Below, in pieces: positions 18,114-26,684 of a stretch of 64,000 nt of DNA. A program made the position numbers and the translations under genes. The DNA comes from VFKI01 sp964647825. Its GTDB lineage: Bacteria > Pseudomonadota > Gammaproteobacteria > DSM-16500. The notes under the pieces are model-generated. The model made no database searches. It worked only from the letters and a program-made list of their open reading frames with translations, and was not told the origin of the DNA. Location: contig CAZYJL010000004.1 of the NCBI GenBank assembly GCA_964647825.1, positions 161,383 to 225,382 on the forward strand, given 5' to 3'. Positions within the stretch are counted from its first letter, which is position 1; every line of letters begins with the position of its first letter.

Positions 18114-19511
18114 ATGGCGAGGATCATCAACATTATCAAGCTGTTAAAACGGTTTTTTCGGAAGAAACCTTCTACTTCTTCGGGCAATGCAGTTCAGTCT
18201 AAAGCGACACGTATTCCTGCAAAGAAGCACGCTCTTCAAAGACACGCTATCAACCCCAATGCCATCAAAGTGCTGGAGAAATTACATCAAGCGGGTTACA
18301 CAGCGTGCCTCGTTGGTGGCTGCGTACGCGATCTCTTACTCAATCGGCACCCAAAAGATTTTGACATTGCAACGAATGCTCGACCCGAAGAAGTCAGGCG
18401 CCTTTTCCGCAATTGCCGTCTCATCGGCCGACGCTTTCGTCTTGCACATATTCTATTTGGCGCAGAAATCATTGAAGTTGCCACTTTTCGCACACACCAT
18501 GAAAATGCCACGGAAGAACATGCTCGATCGCGCAACGGGATGATTATTCGCGATAATGTCTACGGCTCCATTGAAGATGACATATGGCGCCGTGATTTCA
18601 GCATTAACGCACTGTATTACAACATTGCTGACGAATCGATTATTGATTTTGCAGGTGGTATTCAGGACATTCGTGCCAAGCGACTGCATATCATCGGTGA
18701 TCCAGAAAAACGCTTCACCGAAGACCCTGTGCGCTTATTACGCGCTGTTCGCTTTATGGGGAAGCTCAATTTATCGATCAGCAAAGAAACTGAAATACCA
18801 TTAAGCCGTTTAAGTCACTTGTTGCGCCAAGTCTCCCCTGCACGCTTATACCAAGAAGTCTTAAAATTATTTCAAGAAGGCGCTCTTGCAAAAACGTTTC
18901 AACTTCTTGAAAAATATTGCTTATTTGAAACATTATTCTATGAAACGGCAACCCATCTCCATGAACCTGAAACGCGCAAACTCCTTGATTTAACCCTCAC
19001 AGACACCGATCAGCGTATTGCGACGGGCAAAACAGTTTCTCCAGCGTTTTTGTTTGCTGTCCTGTTATGGCGCCCTATTCATCAACATGCAAAAAACGCT
19101 GAAGAAGACACCCCGCCCTATTTGGCACTTGAAAAAGCCATTAGCCATGTCCTAAGTGCACAAACGAAACAATTAGCCATTCCTCGCAAACTAACCTCCT
19201 CTGTGCGTGAAATTATTGTGCTGCAATACCATCTCAACCAACGGCGCGGCAGTCGGCCATGGCGCTCCTTAGAGCATCCCCGTTTTCGTGCAGCCTGCGA
19301 TCTGCTTGTCCTGCGCGCTGCGGCCGGTGAACCCATCAGCGATCTGGCCAATTGGTGGACAAATTTTGCTTCTGGTGATAAAATTCTGCGCGAAACGCTC
19401 ATACGAGAAGCCGCTAGTGCGACAAAACGCACAACGAGCCCCAAGGGTAAGAAGCGGCGCCCGCGCCACTATGCGCGTCCACGCAAGCCGAGGAACCCGA
19501 ACAATGAATAA
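18114..19511 (+). CDS. pcnB: Poly(A) polymerase I (465 aa)
   Basis: PcnB adds poly(A) tails that mark RNAs for decay. The nucleotidyltransferase head has VGGCVRDLLLNRHPKDFDIAT (Gly-Gly and the two catalytic Asps) and then FRLAHILFGAEIIEVATFR, RRDFSINALYYN and DPVRLLRAVRFMGKL. The C terminus is an Arg/Lys-rich tail (KKRRPRHYARPRKPR) as in E. coli PcnB, which separates it from CCA-adding enzymes. The ATG at 18114 has no ribosome site, and a TATTAT/TTATAC -10-like sequence lies 8-15 bases before it, so the mRNA may be nearly leaderless. An in-frame GTG at 18093 is the alternative start. Confidence 0.92.
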   Translation: MARIINIIKLLKRFFRKKPSTSSGNAVQSKATRIPAKKHALQRHAINPNAIKVLEKLHQAGYTACLVGGCVRDLLLNRHPKDFDIATNARPEEVRRLFRNCRLIGRRFRLAHILFGAEIIEVATFRTHHENATEEHARSRNGMIIRDNVYGSIEDDIWRRDFSINALYYNIADESIIDFAGGIQDIRAKRLHIIGDPEKRFTEDPVRLLRAVRFMGKLNLSISKETEIPLSRLSHLLRQVSPARLYQEVLKLFQEGALAKTFQLLEKYCLFETLFYETATHLHEPETRKLLDLTLTDTDQRIATGKTVSPAFLFAVLLWRPIHQHAKNAEEDTPPYLALEKAISHVLSAQTKQLAIPRKLTSSVREIIVLQYHLNQRRGSRPWRSLEHPRFRAACDLLVLRAAAGEPISDLANWWTNFASGDKILRETLIREAASATKRTTSPKGKKRRPRHYARPRKPRNPNNE

Positions 19512-20007
19512 CCGCACGTATCGACACAAAATCATTTGCTGTTTACTTTTTTTGGTGAGTTCAGTGTGCGCTATTGTCGCGCACGCTATTGAACCACGCC
19601 CTGTCACACAGCTAGTGCTAACCATCATCAACCATTCCGATAAAACACTTCACTATACCGGTATTCATAAGATGAACCCCGGAAACACCTTTACCCTGAC
19701 AACTAACGACATTCTACCGGGCGGCACTGCTATGCTCATTGCCAACACAACACCTTGGTTTGATTTAGTGGGTGATTTACGTTTCAGCGATGGTAGCAAA
19801 GAAGGTACGCTTTTACGGATTGTCGATCCACAACAAATTCGTACAGATAAAACCAGCACATTTATCATGAACAATGCGCGTTTTATTTCATTTATTGCAG
19901 AACAAGCATTTAACCCCGATAGTAATCCACGCAGTTTGGTATTTACGAATGCCACCATTGAAATCCAAAATCGCTTACGCGATATTCCATCGGTCACGGA
20001 TGTTTAA
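19504..20007 (+). CDS. Small secreted protein of unknown function (167 aa)
   Basis: The protein begins MNNRTYRHKIICCLLFLVSS with a clear signal peptide ending near VAHA, and the mature part looks like an all-beta sandwich (LVLTIINHSDKTLHYTGIHK, then FTLTTNDILPGGTAMLIANT and TPWFDLVGDLRFSDGS). The start ATG overlaps the last codons of pcnB by 8 bases, and GAGG lies about 8 bases upstream inside pcnB, so translation is probably coupled. The beta-rich pattern with a PGGT turn and a membrane-facing look recalls aegerolysin-like or small Ig-like folds, but I cannot assign a family. It is likely periplasmic or secreted. Confidence 0.75.
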   Translation: MNNRTYRHKIICCLLFLVSSVCAIVAHAIEPRPVTQLVLTIINHSDKTLHYTGIHKMNPGNTFTLTTNDILPGGTAMLIANTTPWFDLVGDLRFSDGSKEGTLLRIVDPQQIRTDKTSTFIMNNARFISFIAEQAFNPDSNPRSLVFTNATIEIQNRLRDIPSVTDV

Positions 20008-20032
20008 CTGAGCTATTTCAGACATATAACAC

Positions 20033-21307
20033 CTAACCCACATACAAACTTTCCCACAATTTAAAAAAATCGGGGCAAATGCGCGAAACACATTGGGCAT
20101 CTTCAATCGTCACATCTACACGCAAGCCAATCACCGCAAATGCCATCACTAAACGATGATCGTTGCCCGCATGCACCACCCCTGCAATTGGTTGACTCGG
20201 ATGAATTCGCAACCAATCGCCGCCTTCTTCTACTGTCACACCGACTGCTTCTAAGCCTGTACGCACTGAACGGATACGATCAGATTCTTGTAAACGCATA
20301 TGTCCAATATTCGTAATCGTTGTCGGTGTCGTGGCAAACGGTGCGATCACAGCAAGTGCGAGCACACTGTCTTCACAATCACGCATATCCACACTGACAC
20401 CGACTAATGCTTGCGGCGCACGCACGGTTAAACCGGTTGTCTCTTCCCTCACTTCACAACCCATTTTTTGCAAAATTTTCAAAAATTTTGCATCACCTTG
20501 TTTTGACTCTGCCACACAAATTGATTGAATCGTCACTTCACCACCCGTCACTGCAGCGGCTGCAAAGAAAAAAGCGGCTGTCCCCAAATCGGGTTCAATG
20601 ACACTATCTCGCGCTAAATACCGTTGCGGCACAGGAATTGAAAACCGTTCAAAATGCAGACGATGCACCAACACACCGGATTCGGCCATCATTGCACACG
20701 TCATGCGCACAAAAGGGCGAGAAATAAGATCATGTGTATTGATAATCAATTGTGAGCGCGCAAACGGCGCTGCCATCAACAAAGCCGACACAGCTAAACT
20801 ACTTGTTGAACCATCTACTGAAATCGTGCCACCTTGAAAACGGTCTGCGCCACGAATCGACAATGGAAAACGATCTGTCATATGCGGCACCACGACGGCC
20901 CCTTGCATACAAAGCGCTTCCAATAAATTACGCAGTGAACGGCCTTGTAAATGCAAGGAACCATCAAAATGATACACGCCAGTATTCGCTGCACACGCAG
21001 CCAGTAAAAAATGTGCCATCGGCGCTGCATCGGCACACCAAATCGTGGCTTGACGAATAGGAAAAATACCGCCGCAACCACCCACAATACAGGTTTTTTT
21101 CGTCATATCCGGGTGAATTGCAAGACCCAACGAATGCAACGCGGTAATTAACGCTAACGTATCATCACTGATTAAAATACCCGAAAGTTGCGAAACGCCC
21201 TCGGCAAGCGCGGCGATCAATAACGCGCGATTTGTCATACTCTCAGAACCCGGAATCTCCACACGCCCACGACAAGGTTGATGCGCCCGGTGAACACGAT
21301 ATTGCAT
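20033..21307 (-). CDS. EPSP synthase-fold protein with a degenerate active site (424 aa)
   Basis: The whole length aligns with AroA (5-enolpyruvylshikimate-3-phosphate synthase), including GDAKFLKILQKMGCEV, QESDRIRSVRTGLEAVG and NDHRLVMAF. Key E. coli AroA residues are nevertheless changed: Lys22 is Glu (PGSESMTNRALL), the Asn-Ala-Gly of the PEP loop reads ADAAPMAH, Gln171 is Leu (STSSLAVSALL), Lys340 is Gln (RLQESDR) and Lys411 is Arg (CVSRICPDFF). Arg124, Asp313, Glu341, Arg344 and His385-Arg386 equivalents remain. This is probably an AroA-family paralog with altered or lost chemistry rather than a standard shikimate enzyme. No frame damage is seen. Confidence 0.8.
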   Translation of the reverse strand: MQYRVHRAHQPCRGRVEIPGSESMTNRALLIAALAEGVSQLSGILISDDTLALITALHSLGLAIHPDMTKKTCIVGGCGGIFPIRQATIWCADAAPMAHFLLAACAANTGVYHFDGSLHLQGRSLRNLLEALCMQGAVVVPHMTDRFPLSIRGADRFQGGTISVDGSTSSLAVSALLMAAPFARSQLIINTHDLISRPFVRMTCAMMAESGVLVHRLHFERFSIPVPQRYLARDSVIEPDLGTAAFFFAAAAVTGGEVTIQSICVAESKQGDAKFLKILQKMGCEVREETTGLTVRAPQALVGVSVDMRDCEDSVLALAVIAPFATTPTTITNIGHMRLQESDRIRSVRTGLEAVGVTVEEGGDWLRIHPSQPIAGVVHAGNDHRLVMAFAVIGLRVDVTIEDAQCVSRICPDFFKLWESLYVG

Positions 21308-21357
21308 GAAAAATGCCTTGTTATTTTTTTTTCAACCGGATAATTATATATCAATTT

Positions 21358-21378
21358 GTAACGACTCAGGTAGTCACT
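21358..21378. repeat. Solitary family 1 terminal sequence
   Basis: GTAACGACTCAGGTAGTCAC matches the outermost arm of the family 1 MITEs (GTAACTACTC-GGTAGTC at 36107) but is followed by unrelated sequence. It lies between aroA-like and the TPR-methyltransferase gene, about 32 bases before the latter's start. It may be the remnant of a deleted element. Confidence 0.5.
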
Positions 21379-21409
21379 TTAATTTTATAAAATACAATGG
21401 AGTTTTCTT

Positions 21410-22792
21410 TTGCCGCAATTCTCTGACAAAAATACATCTTCTGCTGAACTGCAGAAAAGAGAAAAACAATTGCGTGCTATTTTAGCTGAAGCACCACAGC
21501 ATCTCTCTGCTAGAAATAATTTAGCTGCAATACTGATACAAAAAAATGACTATCTTGCAGCCATTAAATTGTTACAACAATTAGTGGCTGATCAACCTGA
21601 TTATATTGATGCGTGGTACAACCTTGGATTGGCTTTTAAAAAAATCGATCAATTTGCCAATGCAACATCCGCTTTTACAACACTCATCGCTCTTGCGCCG
21701 GATCATCTTGCTGCCCGTTTTCATCTGGGTTGTGTCACCATGGCACAAAAAAAATTCCAAGAAGCTATTTCTATTTTTTTAAATATATTAGAAAAACAAC
21801 CAAATCATGCAGAAACACACGCCAATCTTGCTGGTTGTTATTTACAACTAAACGATCTCGCTGCTGCAAAAAAACATTATTTATTTGCTAATACATTAAC
21901 ACCCAATGACCCTTGGATTTTATTTAATTTAGGCGTCACCACTGCACAACTTGGCGATATTGATCAAGCCATTCAATATTATCAACACGTCACACAATTG
22001 GATCCGCAACATTTTGCTGCACACAATAATTTGGGTGTAGCATTTCTAACAAAACAACAACCGACACTTGCACTCGAACATTTTCAAAAAGCTCTCGAAC
22101 TGCAACCAAGCAATCACGCAATTGATTATATTGTCACCATGTTAATGCAAAAAAGAAAATACCTAAAAGCACCCACAGAGTATATTGCAACATTATTTGA
22201 TGCGTATGCTGATCACTATGAACCCCATTTATTGCATGCCCTCGACTATCAAATTCCCACCATTTTTTTAAAAGCACTTGCACATGTGACTGCATTACAA
22301 CCACACAAAATACAGTGGGATAGTTTAGATTTAGGTTGTGGCACTGGCTTATGTGGCGCACTGCTCAAACCCTATGTGCGCACACTCACTGGCGTTGATC
22401 TGTCAGAAAAAATGCTTGCGCAAGCGGCACAAAAAAATTGCTACGACTTACTCGAAAAATCTGATTTACTTTCTTTTCTGATCAATAAAAAAGAAAATTA
22501 TGACTTAATCCTTGCCGGCGATGTCTTTGTTTATTTAGGTGATCTAGACAGTATTTTTAAAGCCATTTGGCAAGCATTACGTCATCAAGGTTTACTAATT
22601 TTTAATACAGAAATCACAACCACTACGACTGATTTTCGTATGCAACAATCAGGACGTTTTAGTCATGCAAAAAAGTATCTCGATTCACTCGCCAAAAAAT
22701 ACCATTTTCAAATTGCCTATCACGCAACGATCACCAGCCGGCAACAGCAAAACAAGCCGGTGCCGGGGTATTTGTATGTTTTAAAAAAATAG
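21410..22792 (+). CDS. TPR-repeat and SAM-dependent methyltransferase fusion (460 aa)
   Basis: Residues about 10-250 are six or seven tetratricopeptide repeats (for example IDAWYNLGLAFKKIDQFANA and FAAHNNLGVAFLTKQQPTLA). Residues about 300-455 are a class I methyltransferase with the SAM motif LDLGCGTGLCGALL, the acidic ribose-binding VDLSEKMLAQA and motif IV region YDLILAGDVFVYLGDL. TPR-methyltransferase fusions of this type are usually protein or small-molecule methylases of unknown target. The start is a TTG at 21410 with GGAG 7 bases upstream; no ATG or GTG fits better. It is likely cytosolic and monocistronic. Confidence 0.88.
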   Translation: MPQFSDKNTSSAELQKREKQLRAILAEAPQHLSARNNLAAILIQKNDYLAAIKLLQQLVADQPDYIDAWYNLGLAFKKIDQFANATSAFTTLIALAPDHLAARFHLGCVTMAQKKFQEAISIFLNILEKQPNHAETHANLAGCYLQLNDLAAAKKHYLFANTLTPNDPWILFNLGVTTAQLGDIDQAIQYYQHVTQLDPQHFAAHNNLGVAFLTKQQPTLALEHFQKALELQPSNHAIDYIVTMLMQKRKYLKAPTEYIATLFDAYADHYEPHLLHALDYQIPTIFLKALAHVTALQPHKIQWDSLDLGCGTGLCGALLKPYVRTLTGVDLSEKMLAQAAQKNCYDLLEKSDLLSFLINKKENYDLILAGDVFVYLGDLDSIFKAIWQALRHQGLLIFNTEITTTTTDFRMQQSGRFSHAKKYLDSLAKKYHFQIAYHATITSRQQQNKPVPGYLYVLKK

Positions 22793-22817
22793 ACAAAACA
22801 TAGCGCATCCTAGACTA

Positions 22818-22846
22818 GATACCGCGCATAAAGCGCGGTATGACAG
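22818..22846 (-). repeat. REP-like 29-bp hairpin repeat, copy 1
   Basis: An imperfect palindrome made of ATACCGCGC and GCGCGGTAT around a short centre, followed by GACAG. The same 29 bases occur exactly, in opposite orientation, at 63966-63994. It lies in the tail-to-tail gap between the TPR-methyltransferase gene and sppA, a common place for REP-type sequences. It could act as a transcript-end stabiliser. Confidence 0.7.
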
Positions 22847-22934
22847 GATCTGGCGTAGTAATTATCTGAGATTCGCGTTTTTAATTTTTTTCACGTTCGA
22901 CTAAAAAAAAAACCCTGTCCAGCATCAGTTATTT

Positions 22935-23879
22935 CTATATCTTCGCCTCCACGCGCACGTCATGATTATTTAGTACCGAGCCCAAGCTCATACCAAATTG
23001 ACCGACTAAATTTTTCAAGACAGATGGCGTTTCACTGTAATCACGATACGCGGCGACATGAAATTCTCGCGTCAGTGCATCAGACAAATTCCCCAAATTA
23101 TCGACTAATCCTAATTTTAAGGCAGTCGGCCCCGCCCAAAAATCACCGGAAAATAATGCATCGGGTGAGCCATGCAATTTGCCTGCACGTCCTTGCAATA
23201 CCACCTCACGGAAATTTTCATAAATTTCATTGATGACAGAATGAATTTTTTTCACATCTTCGGCATTCTGCGGAAGAAAGGGATCAAGACGATCTTTATT
23301 TGCGCCCGATGTATATACGCGTCGCTCTATGCCGACCTTTTTAATGAGCTCTGGGAAGCCAAAATCTTTCATAATAACGCCAATTGAGCCGGTGAGCGAA
23401 CTCGGATTGACATAAATCCGATCCGCAGCCACTGCAACATAATAAGCACCGGATGCCATGGTATCTTCACCAACAACAACCACTTTTTTATGATACTTCT
23501 TCTTTAGATCAATAATTGCATCATGCATGATGGCAGCTTGCACCGGCGTACCGCCACCGGAATTAATCACTAACACCACCCCTTTTGCTTTTTTATCGGT
23601 AAACGCTTGATCTAATAATGGCAACACGGTTTGTGCAGAAAATCCCTCTCCTGGACCAATCATGCCGTTTAAACGAATCAGTGCGACATACCCTTTACTC
23701 GCATCGCCCGTCAATAGACCCGCAGATTGTGTTGCAATACTTATGATCAATAACACAATCAATAACACCATGACAAAAAAACGAAAAATTTTCCAACGAC
23801 GCTCTGATTTTTTTTCTCGGATTAATTCACGAAGTAAAATTTCATTCACAGAAGGCTGATGTGTTGAATCTTGAGGCAT
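22935..23879 (-). CDS. sppA: Signal peptide peptidase SppA, S49 family (314 aa)
   Basis: SppA degrades leftover signal peptides at the inner membrane. It has one N-terminal membrane helix (IFRFFVMVLLIVLLIISIAT, residues about 32-51) and a single S49 protease domain with GVVLVINSGGGTPVQAA, the nucleophile Ser in EDTMASGAYYVAVAADRIY near residue 150, and the general-base Lys in YTSGANKDRLDPF near 205. The length corresponds to the short (half-size) form rather than E. coli's 618-aa double form. The gene faces the TPR-methyltransferase gene tail to tail, and its start region is shared with the divergent sseA. Confidence 0.92.
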   Translation of the reverse strand: MPQDSTHQPSVNEILLRELIREKKSERRWKIFRFFVMVLLIVLLIISIATQSAGLLTGDASKGYVALIRLNGMIGPGEGFSAQTVLPLLDQAFTDKKAKGVVLVINSGGGTPVQAAIMHDAIIDLKKKYHKKVVVVGEDTMASGAYYVAVAADRIYVNPSSLTGSIGVIMKDFGFPELIKKVGIERRVYTSGANKDRLDPFLPQNAEDVKKIHSVINEIYENFREVVLQGRAGKLHGSPDALFSGDFWAGPTALKLGLVDNLGNLSDALTREFHVAAYRDYSETPSVLKNLVGQFGMSLGSVLNNHDVRVEAKI

Positions 23880-23996
23880 TGTTTTCGTTATCCTGCAATA
23901 GTCATAAAGAAAACTATCATACCGGGAGAGAGAAGATTATACTATCGTTCGCTCAACCTCCCTTCTTTCCAAAAACACAATAAATGGATACGTCTC

Positions 23997-24869
23997 ATGC
24001 CGCTAATACAGCCTGCTGATTGCATTGCATGGTGCAAGCAATCTGATGCGCCACTTGTTTTTGCCGCTAATGGATCCTTACCCAACACGGACCCGCGCGC
24101 CATTTTTGCAGCAAAACACCTCCCTTCCGCGCAATATTTTGATGTCACTACTTTCTATGATCCACGATCGCCTTTACCGAACACTTTATTACCTAACTTA
24201 AAAACCGCAGAAGACTATCTCAGCGCCTTGGGATTAGCGAATGACCAACCGGTGATTCTTTACGATAGCAGCCCCGTCCCCTCTGCTTTTCGTGCGTATT
24301 GGATTCTGCGTGTCTTTGGTCATCCCGCGGAAAAATTATTTATCCTTGACGGCGGTTTGCGAGCTTACGAAAAAATCGGCGGCAAAACAGTTTGTACACC
24401 AACTGTCGTGATTCCCACCACCTACGAAGCAATCTTTAAACCCAAACTATTACGCACGTTGAATCAAATGAAACAAGCCATTAAAGATCCAAAAACGCAA
24501 ATCATTGATACACGTCATGCTGTCCGTTTTACTGGTGGACCAGAATCACGTCCAGGTTTACGCGCAGGACATATCCCTGGCAGTTTTTGCTTTCCCTTTA
24601 CTTGTTTTTTTGCAGAAGATGGTACGTTCTTACCCATTGATAAAATCAGCAAACAATTAAGAGAAATTGGGGTTGATCTTGCGTCACCTATTATCAGCAC
24701 CTGCGGTTCCGGTGTCACAGCCTGTGTCTTAAACTTTTTCCTTGATCAACTGCATCATCCTACCCATGCGTTATACGATGGCTCTTGGTCAGAATGGGGG
24801 GCTATGTCGTGTTTTCCCGGAGAAGAAAGCTTATCGGAGCGCCCTGTGACGAATTGTATTCTTGTTTAA
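23997..24869 (+). CDS. sseA: 3-mercaptopyruvate sulfurtransferase, tandem rhodanese (290 aa)
   Basis: Two rhodanese domains are present. The first (about 10-130) has LPNTDPRAIFAAKHLPSAQYFDV, and the second (about 150-275) has IIDTRHAVRFTGGPESRPGLRAGHIPGS and the active-site loop ISTCGSGVTACVL. A CGSGVTA loop is typical of mercaptopyruvate sulfurtransferases rather than thiosulfate sulfurtransferases (CRKGVT). Length fits the 281-aa E. coli SseA. The frame is open 42 codons upstream, but the ATG at 23997 matches the family start and has GGA about 8 bases before it. It transfers sulfur to cyanide or thiols. Confidence 0.9.
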   Translation: MPLIQPADCIAWCKQSDAPLVFAANGSLPNTDPRAIFAAKHLPSAQYFDVTTFYDPRSPLPNTLLPNLKTAEDYLSALGLANDQPVILYDSSPVPSAFRAYWILRVFGHPAEKLFILDGGLRAYEKIGGKTVCTPTVVIPTTYEAIFKPKLLRTLNQMKQAIKDPKTQIIDTRHAVRFTGGPESRPGLRAGHIPGSFCFPFTCFFAEDGTFLPIDKISKQLREIGVDLASPIISTCGSGVTACVLNFFLDQLHHPTHALYDGSWSEWGAMSCFPGEESLSERPVTNCILV

Positions 24870-24883
24870 TAGCAACTGAAAAT

Positions 24884-24925
24884 ACTGCCCTGCACATCTG
24901 AATAGGGCAGTCGTTTCCTATTTTA
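24884..24925 (+). terminator. Intrinsic terminator-like hairpin after sseA
   Basis: ACTGCCCT and AGGGCAGT form a perfect 8-bp stem with a 12-base loop, 14 bases after the sseA stop, followed by a moderately T-rich tail (CGTTTCCTATTTT). The T run is interrupted, so termination may be partial. Confidence 0.6.
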
Positions 24926-25172
24926 CACTTAAATATATGATTTTATTATAAAAATTGATTCGCCCAGACAAATTCATAGTAAAATCAATAAGATAAAAAA
25001 ATTTTTTTAAAATAAAATCAATAAGTTAACCTAAAAACAGGCCATGAGACTAGGGATGTCTCACGAAATTAGCTTTTTTCTGACTCTGCACAACGCCATC
25101 TTATAAATAATGCTAAGCTATTGAAGTAAGTACACATAACGCGAGACACCAAGTGGCACACAGGAGGCAGCT
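24926..25172. repeat. AT-rich spacer carrying a family 4 repeat (25011-25090)
   Basis: The core at 25011-25090 (AATAAAATCAATAAGTTAAC, then CTAAAAACAGGCCATGAGAC and a TGAGAC/GTCTCA hairpin, ending CTTTTTTCTGA) aligns with 63871-63947 near the window end, with substitutions scattered through it. The flanking sequence is AT-rich. The promoter of the KaiC-like gene must lie in the last 80 bases. No gene is seen. Confidence 0.5.
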
Positions 25173-26666
25173 ATGCGCAAGGACGCCAAGCAACCCCAAA
25201 ATGCTCCAATCACGCTCGCTAGAAGAACAAGTGGCATTCCGGGGCTTGATGTCATCCTCAATGGCGGCTTGCTTACTGATCGATCTTATTTACTTGTGGG
25301 ACCCGCAGGTTCTGGCAAAACATTATTTTCCCTACAATGGTTACTCGAAGGCATTAAACAAAAAGAATCCTGCGTCTATATTACGCTTGCCGAACGTCAT
25401 GAAGAGATAGAACGTGACACAGTCAATTTTCAGTGGGATCTCTCAAAAATTAAAATTATTGATTTAAGTCCAAGTAAAAAAGCCGTTGAACACCAAGCAC
25501 AGGAATATCATATTTTCTCCCCTGAAGAAGTCGAAACCATCACAACATGGGAGGAAATTTATCAAATCGTCAAGCAATACAAACCACAACGTTTAGTTAT
25601 CGATTCCGCCACACAATTACGTTATCTTGCAACAGATGAGTATCAATATCGCAAACATATTCTTAGTCTAGTAACATTTTTAAATGTCGAAAAAGTCACA
25701 ACATTACTTCTTTTTGAACCTACAGAACTTGCACGCGAAACCTCTATTGGCTTGGCGGTTGATGGTATTCTACGAATTAATTTACAACTGTCTACACTCA
25801 GCTTAATCACAATACGTACATTTCAAGTTGAAAAATTCCGCGGATCAAATTTCTTATCTGGCATTCATATGCTACGCATTGGCGACAAAGGCATCCATCT
25901 TTATCCACATATCATTGAACCCGTTGGCTCACCAACCCCTGGCTCCCATCTGATTCCTTCTGGCGTAAAAAAACTAGATGAATTGCTATTTGGTGGTATT
26001 GATTCAGGCACCACCACCCTCATTTCCGGCCCAAGTGGTGTCGGCAAAAGTGTCCTTAGTATGCAATTTTTAATAACATTTTGCCAATCTGGCAAAAAAG
26101 GGCTGTTGTTTGCGTTTGAAGAATCCATCGATTCAATTTGTATTCGCTCAAGAAATTTAGGCATGCCTATTGATGAAATGTTAGAAAAAAAACTATTAAA
26201 AATAATTCGCATCAACCCGCTGGCAATTTATCCGGATCAATTTTTAGATATAGTTCGCCATGAAATTCATACTCATCATTTTGAAATGGTCGTGATCGAT
26301 AGCTTGCGGAGTTATATGCTGTCTATGCAAGCACATGAAGGTTTAATTTCACACGTACATAATTTAGTTACATATTTGCATCGAAAAAAGATAAACACAA
26401 TTTTAATCAATGAGACACAAAATATTACCGGCGATCTTTCAGTGACAGAGCTTGGTGTCAGCCATCTAGCAGACAATGTTATTCTGATCCGATACGCGGA
26501 ATATGCCAGCCAAGTGATTAAAGTCATTGCCTGTTTGAAAAAAAGATTAAGCAATTTCCAGCCGGAATTACGCCAAATTAGTCTCTCTAACAAAGGAATC
26601 AAAATTAGTGAAAAGCTTGAATTTTTACAGGGTATTTTAAGCGGCAACCCAACAATCATTAAATAA
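25173..26666 (+). CDS. Double-domain KaiC-like RecA-fold ATPase (497 aa)
   Basis: Two KaiC domains are arranged in tandem. Domain 1 (about 10-245) has SGIPGLDVILNGGLL, Walker A GPAGSGKT and Walker B RLVIDSATQL. Domain 2 (about 255-490) has SGVKKLDELLFGGI, Walker A GPSGVGKS and Walker B MVVIDSLRSY. The paired catalytic Glu residues of KaiC are clear in domain 2 (LLFAFEESIDS) but replaced in domain 1 (YITLAERHEE). No clock partner KaiA or KaiB is present, so a signalling rather than clock role is likely. GGAGG lies close upstream of the ATG. The GGDEF/EAL gene follows after 18 bases, forming an operon. Confidence 0.9.
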   Translation: MRKDAKQPQNAPITLARRTSGIPGLDVILNGGLLTDRSYLLVGPAGSGKTLFSLQWLLEGIKQKESCVYITLAERHEEIERDTVNFQWDLSKIKIIDLSPSKKAVEHQAQEYHIFSPEEVETITTWEEIYQIVKQYKPQRLVIDSATQLRYLATDEYQYRKHILSLVTFLNVEKVTTLLLFEPTELARETSIGLAVDGILRINLQLSTLSLITIRTFQVEKFRGSNFLSGIHMLRIGDKGIHLYPHIIEPVGSPTPGSHLIPSGVKKLDELLFGGIDSGTTTLISGPSGVGKSVLSMQFLITFCQSGKKGLLFAFEESIDSICIRSRNLGMPIDEMLEKKLLKIIRINPLAIYPDQFLDIVRHEIHTHHFEMVVIDSLRSYMLSMQAHEGLISHVHNLVTYLHRKKINTILINETQNITGDLSVTELGVSHLADNVILIRYAEYASQVIKVIACLKKRLSNFQPELRQISLSNKGIKISEKLEFLQGILSGNPTIIK

Positions 26667-26684
26667 TAAAAGGATGCTGCACAC

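Noticed and set aside
19288..19503. An extended N terminus for the secreted protein starting inside pcnB
   Set aside because: The frame is open upstream, but the signal peptide starts at 19504 with its own ribosome site, and the extension overlaps conserved pcnB coding sequence.
20752..21060. Open frames of 64-102 codons on the plus strand across the aroA-like gene
   Set aside because: The minus-strand protein aligns with AroA along its full length, so these are antisense shadows.
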